Assembly: GCA_002705995.1 (NCBI GenBank)
Contig: PAJI01000031.1
Coordinates: 239,604 to 273,112, forward strand
DNA: 33,509 bases
Source: Crocinitomicaceae bacterium
GTDB taxonomy: Bacteria; Bacteroidota; Bacteroidia; Flavobacteriales_G; Salibacteraceae
Reading direction: 5' to 3'
The first letter of the stretch is position 1. Every line of letters begins with the position of its first letter. The notes beneath the pieces were generated by a model. It searched no databases. It was not told the DNA's origin and saw only the letters and a list, made by a program, of their open reading frames with translations. Below are positions 7,796-15,843 of this stretch, piece after piece. The translations under genes were made by a program, and so were the position numbers.

Positions 7796-8146
7796 ATGTT
7801 GGATATCAAGAGGCACTTCTCAATAGTAATATTGGGAATGTTTTTCTATTCATTATTCTTCCAGACTTTTCATGTTATCGAACACCATTTTGATGAGCTT
7901 AAAGGAATATTGCATGTAACTCAAAACACCCACAATGGGTTGGGTTATTTGGACTTAAAATTCAGTGATCAAAAAGAGGTGCATTGTCCGCTTTGTAAGG
8001 TTAGGTTCTCGGTACATGCAATGCTCCCACTTAGCTTTTTAAAAGCACTTTATCCTTATACCAAGCATTGGTTCAATGAGGTTCTTAGAAGACATTACCG
8101 TAAAGCATTTGCGGTGGAACCTTCACGTGCGCCCCCTTTTCAATAA
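7796..8146 (+). CDS. Small membrane-anchored Cys/His protein
   Basis: 116 aa from ATG 7796; a GTG at 7769 in the same frame would add nine residues (MQAIEVHKG), but the ATG begins a better signal anchor, MLDIKRHFSIVILGMFFYSL. After one membrane segment comes a His-rich stretch HVIEHHFDELKGILHVTQNT, a CPLCK motif (CxxC) near residue 75, a second hydrophobic patch and a C-terminus ending SRAPPF. Small proteins with a CPxC motif and an R-x-P-P tail (DUF2946-like) often precede metal-related TonB receptors in other bacteria; I note the resemblance but cannot confirm membership. First gene of the rightward unit, downstream of the second palindrome. Probably assists in metal handling at the membrane. 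Confidence 0.65.
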   Translation: MLDIKRHFSIVILGMFFYSLFFQTFHVIEHHFDELKGILHVTQNTHNGLGYLDLKFSDQKEVHCPLCKVRFSVHAMLPLSFLKALYPYTKHWFNEVLRRHYRKAFAVEPSRAPPFQ

Positions 8147-8380
8147 CAACAGACTGCCTGGTGCTTTTATTCAATGGATGAAAACGATTGATAGGCTGGA
8201 TCATTGGGAATGAAATGTATCGTTTAAACCGTTTCTCCCGATTCATTTGTTGTTCCGGCTATTTTGATTTGTTAATAAGCGTTTGTTCAATGGTTTAAGA
8301 TCAGTTGTTGGCAACAGGCAGTTCTGTAGGGCGCTTAATACAGTTGATTTTTTGATTATTCCAACCTCAATTCTTTTATA

Positions 8381-10819
8381 ATGAATAAAGCATTTGTGTT
8401 GTTGCTCTGCACAAATATTCTTTACAGCCTTTCATTGGGCCAAAGCCAATTTGCTATACGAGGAGTAGTCGTAGATGAAAATAGTAAAGCATTGCCAGGA
8501 GCAACTGTTTTTCTGGAGCCTGTAAATAAAGGAACCATTACCGATGAAGCGGGGAAATTTGAATTCCGGAAGTTGGATAAGGGAAGGTATAACATCAAGA
8601 TAACATTTGTAGGATATGCACCAATAAGCGACAGCATTTGGCTGGATGATGCAGCTGTAGTTTATAACGCACAACTTTCAGTAAGCCCAGTTTATCTGGA
8701 AGAAGTAGTAGTGAAGGATAATTACAAAGAAATGCGGAAAAAAGAAACTGCGCTTAATGTTGAAATTGTAGATGATGCATACGTCAGGCAAAATCTTGGA
8801 GGAAGCCTTATGAAATCCTTGGATAGGCTACCGGGCGTAACAACACTTGATATTGGTTCCGGACATTCCAAGCCTGTTATCCGTGGGTTGAGTTTCAATA
8901 GGGTTGTGGTGGTAGAAAATAGTATCAAACACGAAGCTCAACAATGGGGAGCAGACCATGGACTGGAAGTTGATCAATATGCCATTGATCGTATTGAAGT
9001 GATCAAAGGGCCGGCTTCACTCATGTATGGATCTGATGCCATAGGGGGCGTAATAGACTTGAAAAACAGAAAACTACCTGAGGTAAATTCTCTAGGAGGC
9101 ACCATTGATCTAACGGGTAAAACCAATAACGATTTCTTGGGGACATCTCTTGCATTACAAGGCCGGAAAAACTGGTTTTTTGCCAGTATTCGCGCTACTC
9201 TGCTCGATTATGGCGATTACAAAGTGCCTACAGACAGCGTTGATATTTATTCCTATCGCGCAGCATTGCATAAAAATCACTTACGAAATACAGCCGGAGA
9301 AGAGCAAAATCTACATGCATTCTTTGGGGTCATTCAGAAAAAAATTCAGAGTAAATTTTATGTGAGTAATGTGACAAGCAAGAGTGGCTTCTTTGCCAAT
9401 GCTCATGGACTTGAACCCAGAAGTGTAGATACGGATTTGCACGATAAGTCAAGCCGAGATATTCATTACCCCTATCAAACGGTCAGTCATTTTAAACTGA
9501 TCAATACCAGTTATTACCAATGGGACGATCGTTTACAACTGGAACTTGATCTTGGAGGACAGCGCAATTTTAGGCAAGAATGGAGTCAGTATGTTAGTCA
9601 TGGCTATATGCCAGCTGTTTTTCCTGATACGTTAAGCTTTAACCCTGATCTTGAACGACAGTTTGAAAAATATGTGTACACGGGGAATCTGAAATTGTCT
9701 TATGAGTTAAATGATAAGGCAAATCTTAAGGCCGGAGTGAGCAGCGAGTATCAAGATAATCGAATTGATGGTCGCGGTTTTATTATTCCGGCTTATCAAC
9801 AATTAACCATTGGAGGGTATGCCTTTGTAAGCCATGCCTTTTCTAAAAGAAGTGAGCTTCAGTTTGGAGTCCGCTATGATTACGGACACATTCACACGGA
9901 AGCGTACCGAGATTGGTTTTCTTCACCAGTGACATTAACTGATGGAGATACTTCTGCTGCTTATCTGCAAAGAGCAGGAGTCATAAACCGTAGTTTTTCA
10001 AACGTATCGTGGTCAATAGGGTATAATTATAGTCTGGAGAAATGGTTGGTGAATGCTAATGTGGGAAAAAGTTTCCGCATGCCTATTGCCAAAGAGCTTG
10101 CAGCAAACGGGGTAAACTACCATCGTTTTAGCTATGAGGTAGGAAATTCCGAATTATCTCCTGAGGTGTCTTATCAATTTGATCTTGGAGTAACATATGG
10201 TTCGGGAAAATTGTCCATTGGTCTAAGTCCGTTTTTTAATTATTTCCCGAATTACATTTACCTGAATCCCAGCTCAGATCACGATAGGTTATACGGTAAT
10301 GGTAACCAGGTGTATTATTATACACAGAGTAAAGTTATGCGGTATGGAGGAGAGTTGCATTTCCAATATCAGCTCATAAAGTCTATTCAGCTGGAAATTG
10401 TAGGAGAGTATATTTATTCAAAACAGTTATCAGGAGAGAAAAAAGGGTATACGCTACCATTTTCACCTCCGCCTTCAGCCATATTTAGTATCAGGTATCA
10501 AAAACAAAAGATAAGGTTTATTGAAACGCCTTATTTGTTTGTTGATTATAAAGCTACAGCAGCTCAGAATAATATTGTTCCACCGGAAGAACCTACTGAT
10601 GGATATCAGGTAATAAATACAGGTCTGGGCGGGACAATTTCCCTGTTCCATCAACAGATCAATATTTCATTACAGGTACAAAACCTCTTTAACACAAAAT
10701 ATTTTAATCACACCAGCTATTACAGGTTAATCAATGTGCCTGAACCGGGTAGAAATTTCATTGTAAACGTTTCGATTCCCTTTTCAACTAAGCAAACTAA
10801 AAACAACAATAAACAGTAA
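8381..10819 (+). CDS. TonB-dependent outer membrane receptor
   Basis: 812 aa. Signal peptide MNKAFVLLLCTNILYSLSLG, then a carboxypeptidase-regulatory-like domain (about 24-100: IRGVVVDENSKALPGATVFL ... GYAPISDSIWL) as is usual in Bacteroidota, then the plug (about 120-235) with MKSLDRLPGVTTLDIGSGHS, EAQQWGADHGLEVDQ and IDRIEVIKGPASLMYGSDAI. The rest is a 22-strand-type barrel with alternating aromatic strands, ending in an aromatic-rich last strand followed by a short Lys/Asn tail. It would import a large or scarce ligand using TonB energy. The HEAQQWGADHGLEVDQ block with His residues resembles receptors for metals. The two lipoproteins right behind it (16 bp to the first) and the palindromic operator upstream suggest a zinc or zinc-chelate substrate; this is inference. 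Confidence 0.93.
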   Translation: MNKAFVLLLCTNILYSLSLGQSQFAIRGVVVDENSKALPGATVFLEPVNKGTITDEAGKFEFRKLDKGRYNIKITFVGYAPISDSIWLDDAAVVYNAQLSVSPVYLEEVVVKDNYKEMRKKETALNVEIVDDAYVRQNLGGSLMKSLDRLPGVTTLDIGSGHSKPVIRGLSFNRVVVVENSIKHEAQQWGADHGLEVDQYAIDRIEVIKGPASLMYGSDAIGGVIDLKNRKLPEVNSLGGTIDLTGKTNNDFLGTSLALQGRKNWFFASIRATLLDYGDYKVPTDSVDIYSYRAALHKNHLRNTAGEEQNLHAFFGVIQKKIQSKFYVSNVTSKSGFFANAHGLEPRSVDTDLHDKSSRDIHYPYQTVSHFKLINTSYYQWDDRLQLELDLGGQRNFRQEWSQYVSHGYMPAVFPDTLSFNPDLERQFEKYVYTGNLKLSYELNDKANLKAGVSSEYQDNRIDGRGFIIPAYQQLTIGGYAFVSHAFSKRSELQFGVRYDYGHIHTEAYRDWFSSPVTLTDGDTSAAYLQRAGVINRSFSNVSWSIGYNYSLEKWLVNANVGKSFRMPIAKELAANGVNYHRFSYEVGNSELSPEVSYQFDLGVTYGSGKLSIGLSPFFNYFPNYIYLNPSSDHDRLYGNGNQVYYYTQSKVMRYGGELHFQYQLIKSIQLEIVGEYIYSKQLSGEKKGYTLPFSPPPSAIFSIRYQKQKIRFIETPYLFVDYKATAAQNNIVPPEEPTDGYQVINTGLGGTISLFHQQINISLQVQNLFNTKYFNHTSYYRLINVPEPGRNFIVNVSIPFSTKQTKNNNKQ

Positions 10820-10835
10820 CTTAAATTTTAAGATT

Positions 10836-11672
10836 ATGAGCACAAAGTTCAGAACATTCGCATTTATTTTTACCGTATTTATTATGGGAACATTGGCATC
10901 TTGTAGCAAAGATGATGATGACGACAGTGATGTAATTAGTAAACCTAAAATAACTGATCTTGAAGTTGGAATATCCGATAGCCATGTAGGGTACATTGGT
11001 AGTGATTTACACCTGGAAGCAGAAATTGTAGCAGAAGGAAAAATCAGCGAAGTAACAGTAGAAATCCACCAAGAAGAAGGCGGTGACGATGAGATTGAAG
11101 TTACTTATACTGATTATGCCGGTTTAAAGAACACAACATTTCACAAACATGTGGATATCCCTGAAGGTACTGCAGAAGGCGAATATCACCTTCACCTGAC
11201 AGTAACGGATGAACAAGGAAACCAGACAACAGTTGAAGAGGAGATCACTATCGAAATGTTAGAGGATGAAGAGGCACCTGAAATTACCATTTCGTCAGCT
11301 CCAGGAAATGGTAATAGTTTTTCAATCGGAGAAACAATCAGCATTTCAGGTACTATTACAGACAATGTTTCGCTTGCCGGAGCACTTGTTGCTTTGGTAT
11401 ATGAAGACGACAACATTGAAGATGCAGACGTAAGCGGAAGCAATACTTCTGTGATCGTAATGTTGCACACACATGATTTTGATGAGGTTGATTCATTTGA
11501 TCTTGAAGCAACTATTGAAGTTGGCGCAGCAAATGATAACAACATGACACCGGCACCAATTGAAAATGACAATGCTTGGAAATCAGGAAATTATTACATC
11601 TTGGTGAAAAGCAAGGATGCCAATGGAAATGCGGCAACTTCAAATCGCTATCCAATAGAAATAAATCTGTAA
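10836..11672 (+). CDS. DUF4625-like surface lipoprotein
   Basis: 278 aa. Lipobox LASC, followed by SKDDDDDSD, an Asp-rich stretch of the kind that directs Bacteroidota lipoproteins to the cell surface. The mature part seems to have two Ig-like beta domains. The first (about 40-145) runs from KPKITDLEVGISDSHVGYIG to EYHLHLTVTDEQGNQTTVEE and carries clustered His (FHKHVDIPEG, YHLHL). The second (about 150-278) runs from APEITISSAPGNGNSFSIGE to the end. The pattern fits DUF4625, which occurs near TonB receptors in this phylum. It starts 16 bp after the receptor stop, so it is probably cotranscribed and may act as its surface partner. A strong hairpin follows (11684-11710). Confidence 0.82.
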   Translation: MSTKFRTFAFIFTVFIMGTLASCSKDDDDDSDVISKPKITDLEVGISDSHVGYIGSDLHLEAEIVAEGKISEVTVEIHQEEGGDDEIEVTYTDYAGLKNTTFHKHVDIPEGTAEGEYHLHLTVTDEQGNQTTVEEEITIEMLEDEEAPEITISSAPGNGNSFSIGETISISGTITDNVSLAGALVALVYEDDNIEDADVSGSNTSVIVMLHTHDFDEVDSFDLEATIEVGAANDNNMTPAPIENDNAWKSGNYYILVKSKDANGNAATSNRYPIEINL

Positions 11673-11683
11673 TTCAGAAGTCT

Positions 11684-11720
11684 AAAGGCAGGCTTTAATA
11701 GCCTGCCTTTCTAATTTTTT
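11684..11720 (+). terminator. Terminator or attenuator between the two lipoprotein genes
   Basis: Perfect 10-bp stem AAAGGCAGGC (11684-11693) and GCCTGCCTTT (11701-11710), 7-nt loop, then CTAATTTTTT. It ends 5 bp before the next ATG, so the last gene is either transcribed by read-through at lower level or the hairpin protects the upstream mRNA. Confidence 0.85.
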
Positions 11721-11725
11721 AGGTT

Positions 11726-12220
11726 ATGAAAAGCTTGAAATTTCTTTTCTCTTTCGCGTTTTTGATTCTTCTTCTTAACTCTTGTGAAAAAGATGATGAT
11801 GAAATAGACCAAGAGAAACCAAAAATAAATTTGGAAATCGATGGGGCATTTCCTGTCAATTGCGACACGTTGTATTTTGGAGAGACATTTACGTTTAAAG
11901 TATTGTTCTCAGACAATGCCGAACTGGGTTCATACAGCATAGATGTACATCATAATTTTGATCACCATACTCACACTACAGAAGTAAATGAGTGTGACTT
12001 AGAGGAAATAAAAGATCCGGTTAATCCCTACGTTTCTATTGTAGATTATGATATCCCCGAAGGGAAAACCTCGTATGAAACATCTCTTGAGATTACCATT
12101 CCAAGCGGTGATGAAAACGGAGAATTTGATAGGGGAGATTATCATTTCTTTATCAGTTTAACGGATAAAGAAGGATGGTCTACACAAAAGGGACTCAGCA
12201 TCAAAATGATGGATCGGTAA
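11726..12220 (+). CDS. DUF4625-like His-rich lipoprotein
   Basis: 164 aa. Signal peptide MKSLKFLFSFAFLILLLNSC with lipobox LNSC, then EKDDDEIDQEKPKINLEID, again an Asp/Glu-rich surface-export type signal. The single beta domain holds the very His-rich IDVHHNFDHHTHTTEVNECD at about 72-91 (six His in nine residues), a likely metal site. It ends with RGDYHFFISLTDKEGWSTQ, parallel to the GEYHLHLTVTDEQGNQT segment of the preceding protein, so the two are paralogues of DUF4625 type. Cys residues at 51 and 90 might form a disulfide. Last gene of the rightward unit; closed by a bidirectional terminator. Confidence 0.75.
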   Translation: MKSLKFLFSFAFLILLLNSCEKDDDEIDQEKPKINLEIDGAFPVNCDTLYFGETFTFKVLFSDNAELGSYSIDVHHNFDHHTHTTEVNECDLEEIKDPVNPYVSIVDYDIPEGKTSYETSLEITIPSGDENGEFDRGDYHFFISLTDKEGWSTQKGLSIKMMDR

Positions 12221-12252
12221 AAAAGCACCTCTTAGCTGAGAGGCGCTTTTTA
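12220..12252. terminator. Bidirectional terminator between convergent genes
   Basis: AAAAAGC-A-CCTCT and AGAGG-C-GCTTTTT form a stem with one mismatch around a 6-nt loop (12233-12238). A-tract on the left and T-tract on the right let it work for both the lipoprotein gene and the convergent dehydrogenase gene. Confidence 0.85.
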
Positions 12253-12263
12253 ATAACACAAGA

Positions 12264-13310
12264 CTAACTCAAATCGTTGTCGATAATGATTTTCAATGCT
12301 TTTTCTTTTGACCCATTCATAAAAACGTCATAAGCTTTCATGATTTCACTCAACTTAAATCGATGAGTAATGAGTTTACTTAAAGGTAATTTGTTGGTGG
12401 CAGCAGCTTTTAGCAGCATTGGAGTGGTGTTGGTGTTTACCAATCCGGTAGTAATTGTTAGGTTTTTAATCCATAATTTTTCGATTTCGAAGTTGACAGA
12501 TTTTCCATGCACACCAACGTTGGCCAAATGGCCACCTGGCTTTACAATTTTTTGACAAATGTCCCAAGTTGCGGGTATTCCTACGGCTTCAATGGCCACA
12601 TCAACACCTTCTTCTCCTGCAATGGCCTTAACAGCTTCTTCGACATTCGTGTCTCCAGAATTAATTACGTGAGTTGCGCCTAATTCCTTCGCCATGTCTA
12701 AACGGTTTTGGTCTAGATCAATGACAATAATGGTCGAAGGAGAGTAAAACTGAGACGTTAATAATACAGACATTCCAACGGGACCGGCACCAACAATAGC
12801 AATAATGTCACCTGGTTTTACATCGCCATATTGAACGCCAATTTCGTGACCTGTTGGTAATATATCGCTCAACATTACAGCTACTTCATCATCAATAGTT
12901 GAAGGTATTTTATACAAGCTGTTGTCTGCATGAGGAATTCTGGCATATTCTGTTTGGATCCCGTCAATCATATAGCCCAATATCCAACCTCCATCTTTAC
13001 AGTGGGCATACAGTTGTTTTTTGCAATATTCGCACGTTCCACAAGATGTAATGCAAGAGATGAGTACTTTGTCTCCAACCTTAAAATTCTTTACACCGTC
13101 ACCAACTTCTTCAATAACTGCAACACCTTCGTGTCCTAATACTCTTCCCGGATCAATCTCCGGGTTTTTACCTTTATAGATGCCTAAATCTGTACCGCAG
13201 ATGGTAGTTTTTAAGATTTTTACAATCACATCAGAGGAATTCTGAATACTTGGTTTCGCTTTCTCTTCGAAGCGAATGTCGTGATCACCGTAGTATACTA
13301 ATGCTTTCAT
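12264..13310 (-). CDS. Zinc-dependent alcohol dehydrogenase (MDR family)
   Basis: 348 aa from MKALVYYGDHDIRF; an ATG 24 bp upstream in frame would add MDIKNNTN and is less likely. The GroES-like catalytic domain has CGTDLGIYKG (catalytic zinc Cys), GRVLGHEGVAVIEEVG (catalytic His) and the structural zinc lobe CGTCEYCKKQLYAHC. The Rossmann domain has GAGPVGMSVLL near residue 165, followed by IIVIDLDQNR; the Asp after the second strand points to NAD over NADP. The C-terminal part has LANVGVHGKSVNFEIEKLWI. Likely an oxidoreductase for a secondary or polyol-type alcohol (Tdh/ADH class); exact substrate unknown. Diverges from an AraC regulator, which is probably its activator. Confidence 0.93.
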   Translation of the reverse strand: MKALVYYGDHDIRFEEKAKPSIQNSSDVIVKILKTTICGTDLGIYKGKNPEIDPGRVLGHEGVAVIEEVGDGVKNFKVGDKVLISCITSCGTCEYCKKQLYAHCKDGGWILGYMIDGIQTEYARIPHADNSLYKIPSTIDDEVAVMLSDILPTGHEIGVQYGDVKPGDIIAIVGAGPVGMSVLLTSQFYSPSTIIVIDLDQNRLDMAKELGATHVINSGDTNVEEAVKAIAGEEGVDVAIEAVGIPATWDICQKIVKPGGHLANVGVHGKSVNFEIEKLWIKNLTITTGLVNTNTTPMLLKAAATNKLPLSKLITHRFKLSEIMKAYDVFMNGSKEKALKIIIDNDLS

Positions 13311-13396
13311 ATTTGTATTGTTTTTTATGTCCAAGTAAAAGTATTGGCTAGTGTTTGTTTGGAAGTTGAATAAAACTATCGTTCAGGTGCACAATT

Positions 13397-13459
13397 CTCT
13401 CATTCTTCTGGAGTGTGAAACAATATTTATGGGTGGACTGTAAATATTACGCAAGAGAG
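13397..13459. promoter_or_regulatory. Nested inverted repeats between dehydrogenase and AraC genes
   Basis: AATATTTA (13422-13429) and TAAATATT (13441-13448) form a perfect 8-bp inverted repeat with 11 bp between. An outer pair CTCTC (13397-13401) and GAGAG (13455-13459) surrounds it. Located between the divergent dehydrogenase and AraC-type gene, this is a candidate binding site for that regulator, though AraC proteins more often use direct repeats. Confidence 0.35.
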
Positions 13460-13523
13460 TTATAGCTTTATAAGGAGAATGCTCTAAAGAGGATGTTAAT
13501 GTTATTTAATTCGCTTTTTTATC

Positions 13524-14441
13524 ATGAAACTGCCGGTTGAGATTACTAAGAAGAGAAAATTAGAAACCTTAGTAGAGAATAAATTAACCCATACATTAGA
13601 GAGTGCTGAAATGCACATCTTTGAAACGCATGAGAAAGTCAAGAACTTTACGTTAGAATTTTCTCATCCGTTGTTAGTTTCTATGATTGAGGGTCGAAAG
13701 ATTATGAATCTGGGAGATATGTCTCCTTTTGACTTTGTGCCAGGCGAGACCCTCATACTTCCTCCTAATGAGTTAATGCGAGTTGATTTTCCGGATGCTG
13801 CGTTAAACAGGCCAACGAAGTGTTTGGCCATGACCATTTCGGAAGAAATGATTCGAGACACTGTTGTTTACTTAAATGAGGAGCGTGCAAAGGTGGATAA
13901 CGAATGGCAATTCACAGATTCTAACCTCTATATTCCCAATGACATGGCTATTCAGCAAATTATTCAGCGTATGCTGTTTCTGTTTGCAGAAGACCATCCT
14001 TCAAAAGATATGTTTGCCGACTTTATGTTGCGAGAATTGATCATTAGGGTCTTGCAAAACGAGGCGAAAACAAATTATACTGAAAATGCAAAAGAATTAA
14101 GCGGAGACAGTAGGCTGGCATATGTTATCAATTACATCAAAGAGAATTTAAGTAAGCAGTTAACGATAAAAGAGTTAAGTGATCAGATTCACATGAGTGA
14201 ATCGAATTTTCACAAGGTGTTTAAAAATGAGCTCGATATTTCTCCCATTGATTTCATTAATAATGAGCGCATTAAACTGGCATGTGACCTTTTGAAAGAC
14301 CCAAACAAACAAATTAAAGAGGTCTATGCAGAGTGCGGGTTTAATAGTCTTTCATACTTTATCAGAGTATTTAAGCGAAAAGAACTGATTTCACCGGGTG
14401 AGTATCAATTGAAAGTAGTTGCTAAAAAACAATGGAGATAG
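13524..14441 (+). CDS. AraC family transcriptional regulator
   Basis: 305 aa. The N-terminal half resembles the AraC-type N-terminal domain of the PF06719 kind (HPLLVSMIEGRKIMNLGDMS, FDFVPGETLILPPNELMRVD). The C-terminal 100 residues hold two helix-turn-helix units: LTIKELSDQIHMSESNFHKV and IKEVYAECGFNSLSYFIRVF, the latter including the family signature through RKELISPGEYQ. It is transcribed away from the zinc-type dehydrogenase gene with 213 bp between starts, so it is probably the local regulator. Inducer unknown. Confidence 0.93.
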   Translation: MKLPVEITKKRKLETLVENKLTHTLESAEMHIFETHEKVKNFTLEFSHPLLVSMIEGRKIMNLGDMSPFDFVPGETLILPPNELMRVDFPDAALNRPTKCLAMTISEEMIRDTVVYLNEERAKVDNEWQFTDSNLYIPNDMAIQQIIQRMLFLFAEDHPSKDMFADFMLRELIIRVLQNEAKTNYTENAKELSGDSRLAYVINYIKENLSKQLTIKELSDQIHMSESNFHKVFKNELDISPIDFINNERIKLACDLLKDPNKQIKEVYAECGFNSLSYFIRVFKRKELISPGEYQLKVVAKKQWR

Positions 14442-14480
14442 TCATCGAATTTTTCTATTCTTCAATGGCTGGTCAATTGA

Positions 14481-14921
14481 CTATTGTTGCTCTACAAACA
14501 CTTTAAACTGCTGCATCCATTTTTCACCTTGCTTTTTGAACATACCTGGAAATAGTTTAGCCATTAATTTGGGAACAAATCCGCTAAAGCGTGTGTATTC
14601 AAATTCATATTCGTAGCGGGTTTTATTTTCACCAAGTGTCACAAAAGTGCATTTCATGGTGTTGTCCATATGCTCATGGTGGTAGAAAGCTTCAAAAGAA
14701 TCAGGGAGGTTGTTTTTAGTAATGGTTTCTGTTAGTTCCATCTCTCTCTTACCTTGTTTGTAATACATTTTAGAGATAGTTCCTTCTTGACCGGGTTCTC
14801 CGCTTACCAATTCTTTTCTCTGGAAACCGTCTTGGTATTCTTTTAAGTATTCTGGATTTGAAAAATAGGTAGCAACTACTGTTTGTGGTTTGTTGATGTC
14901 AATTGATCCTTTGAATTTCAT
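14481..14921 (-). CDS. SRPBCC (START-like) family protein
   Basis: 146 aa, no signal peptide. MKFKGSIDINKPQTVVATYF opens the helix-grip fold as in polyketide-cyclase/SRPBCC proteins; the middle has KMYYKQGKREMELTETITKN and the end a long amphipathic helix with AKLFPGMFKKQGEKWMQQFK. Such proteins bind hydrophobic ligands in a deep pocket; the specific ligand is not indicated. Monocistronic between a convergent AraC gene and the MBL-fold gene. Confidence 0.85.
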   Translation of the reverse strand: MKFKGSIDINKPQTVVATYFSNPEYLKEYQDGFQRKELVSGEPGQEGTISKMYYKQGKREMELTETITKNNLPDSFEAFYHHEHMDNTMKCTFVTLGENKTRYEYEFEYTRFSGFVPKLMAKLFPGMFKKQGEKWMQQFKVFVEQQ

Positions 14922-15034
14922 AGCTATCTAGTTTATATCCGTTTTAACTTTATGTGTATGGCTATGTGGAAGTTTCCTAAACTGAAAATAGGGAATAGGA
15001 GGCTTTATGAAAAAATAGTTGGAGGTGATATGTT

Positions 15035-15712
15035 TTAATAAGGAATAACAATCACCTCTCCTTGCGTATCCATTATTTTAATCTTTTCTGGGCTGTCGTT
15101 GTTAATTTTTTGATTGGGGTAAAGGTGATAGACTCCAAACATTTTGGTGTCGATTTTAATGTCTTTTCGCATAGCGTCAATAATAACCCATGGAGGAACA
15201 AATGCCCATTCTAATCCCTTTTGATGTCGGATGGTTTCAGCCGTTTCTGTATCGCCCGAAAGGAATATTTTCTTTCCGTGCCAAGTAATCAGGTAAGAAT
15301 AATGACTAATGGAAAAACGGTGTTTGGTTTTAAACGTTTGGATGGAGAATTCGGGAAGATGAGTACCTAGTGCCTCCAGTTCAGCAATGTTCCACGAACC
15401 GTATTTTTTTCCGCCTTTGCTTTTGAGGGCAGTTTTCAGTTGCTTTTTTGAATAATGGTCTGCATGTCGATGGGTGAAAATAAAAATGGAGTTTTCTCGA
15501 ATACTGTCCAGTTCCGAAGCATCGTATTCCATGTAATTGTAAGCGCCAGATTTGTACGGAAAATCGGTGTAGATGTTGGTTGTTCCATCTGTTAGATACA
15601 GTCCGCAATTGCCAATGAATTTGATTTTGATTGCGTTTGATTGGCTCCAGCCAAGGTTAGAAAGTAGAAGAAGTAGAAGTGTAAAAAGGAAGTTTCCGAA
15701 GTTGTTTTTCAT
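15035..15712 (-). CDS. Secreted MBL-fold metallohydrolase
   Basis: 225 aa. Signal peptide MKNNFGNFLFTLLLLLLSNLGWSQ. The metallo-beta-lactamase zinc motif HxHxDH appears as THRHADHYS (His, His, Asp, His), preceded by the strand NSIFIF. ITWHGKKIFLSGDTETAETI gives the Asp of the later metal ligand, and MFGVYHLYPNQK the last His. The set resembles UlaG/L-ascorbate lactonase-like or YtnP-like hydrolases. Cleavage site after WSQ points to a periplasmic enzyme. Substrate not evident. No close operon partner: 113 bp to the next gene downstream on the same strand. Confidence 0.88.
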   Translation of the reverse strand: MKNNFGNFLFTLLLLLLSNLGWSQSNAIKIKFIGNCGLYLTDGTTNIYTDFPYKSGAYNYMEYDASELDSIRENSIFIFTHRHADHYSKKQLKTALKSKGGKKYGSWNIAELEALGTHLPEFSIQTFKTKHRFSISHYSYLITWHGKKIFLSGDTETAETIRHQKGLEWAFVPPWVIIDAMRKDIKIDTKMFGVYHLYPNQKINNDSPEKIKIMDTQGEVIVIPY

Positions 15713-15788
15713 GTATTGTTAGTTGCATTTGAGTATGTGTTAGGGCAAGATAAAGCGAAGAAGGTTATTATTAGGTATGATATCAAAC

Positions 15789-15823
15789 AAAAAAAGCTGC
15801 CTCAACCTGAGACAGCTTTTTGT
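15789..15823 (-). terminator. Terminator of the T9SS cargo gene
   Basis: AAAAAGCTG (15791-15799) pairs with CAGCTTTTT (15813-15821), and CTCA pairs with TGAG inside after one mismatch, leaving a 3-nt loop. T-tract on the minus strand follows the stem. It lies about 20 bp beyond the stop codon of the minus-strand gene at 15844. Confidence 0.85.
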
Positions 15824-15843
15824 ATAAAGGTGAATGAAATCAA

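Noticed and set aside
8306-8316. TGTTG-G-CAACA near the TonB receptor start, as a third operator
   Set aside because: The half-sites are inverted relative to TGCAACA-N-TGTTGCA and only 5-1-5; it is not the same motif.
8422-8928. Several minus-strand ORFs inside the TonB receptor gene
   Set aside because: Frame shadows of a strongly coding plus-strand gene; no start context or family match.
11192-11572. 126-aa minus-strand ORF rich in Ser, opposite the DUF4625 gene
   Set aside because: Composition is what antisense of an Asp/Glu/Thr-rich gene gives; no signal or domain.
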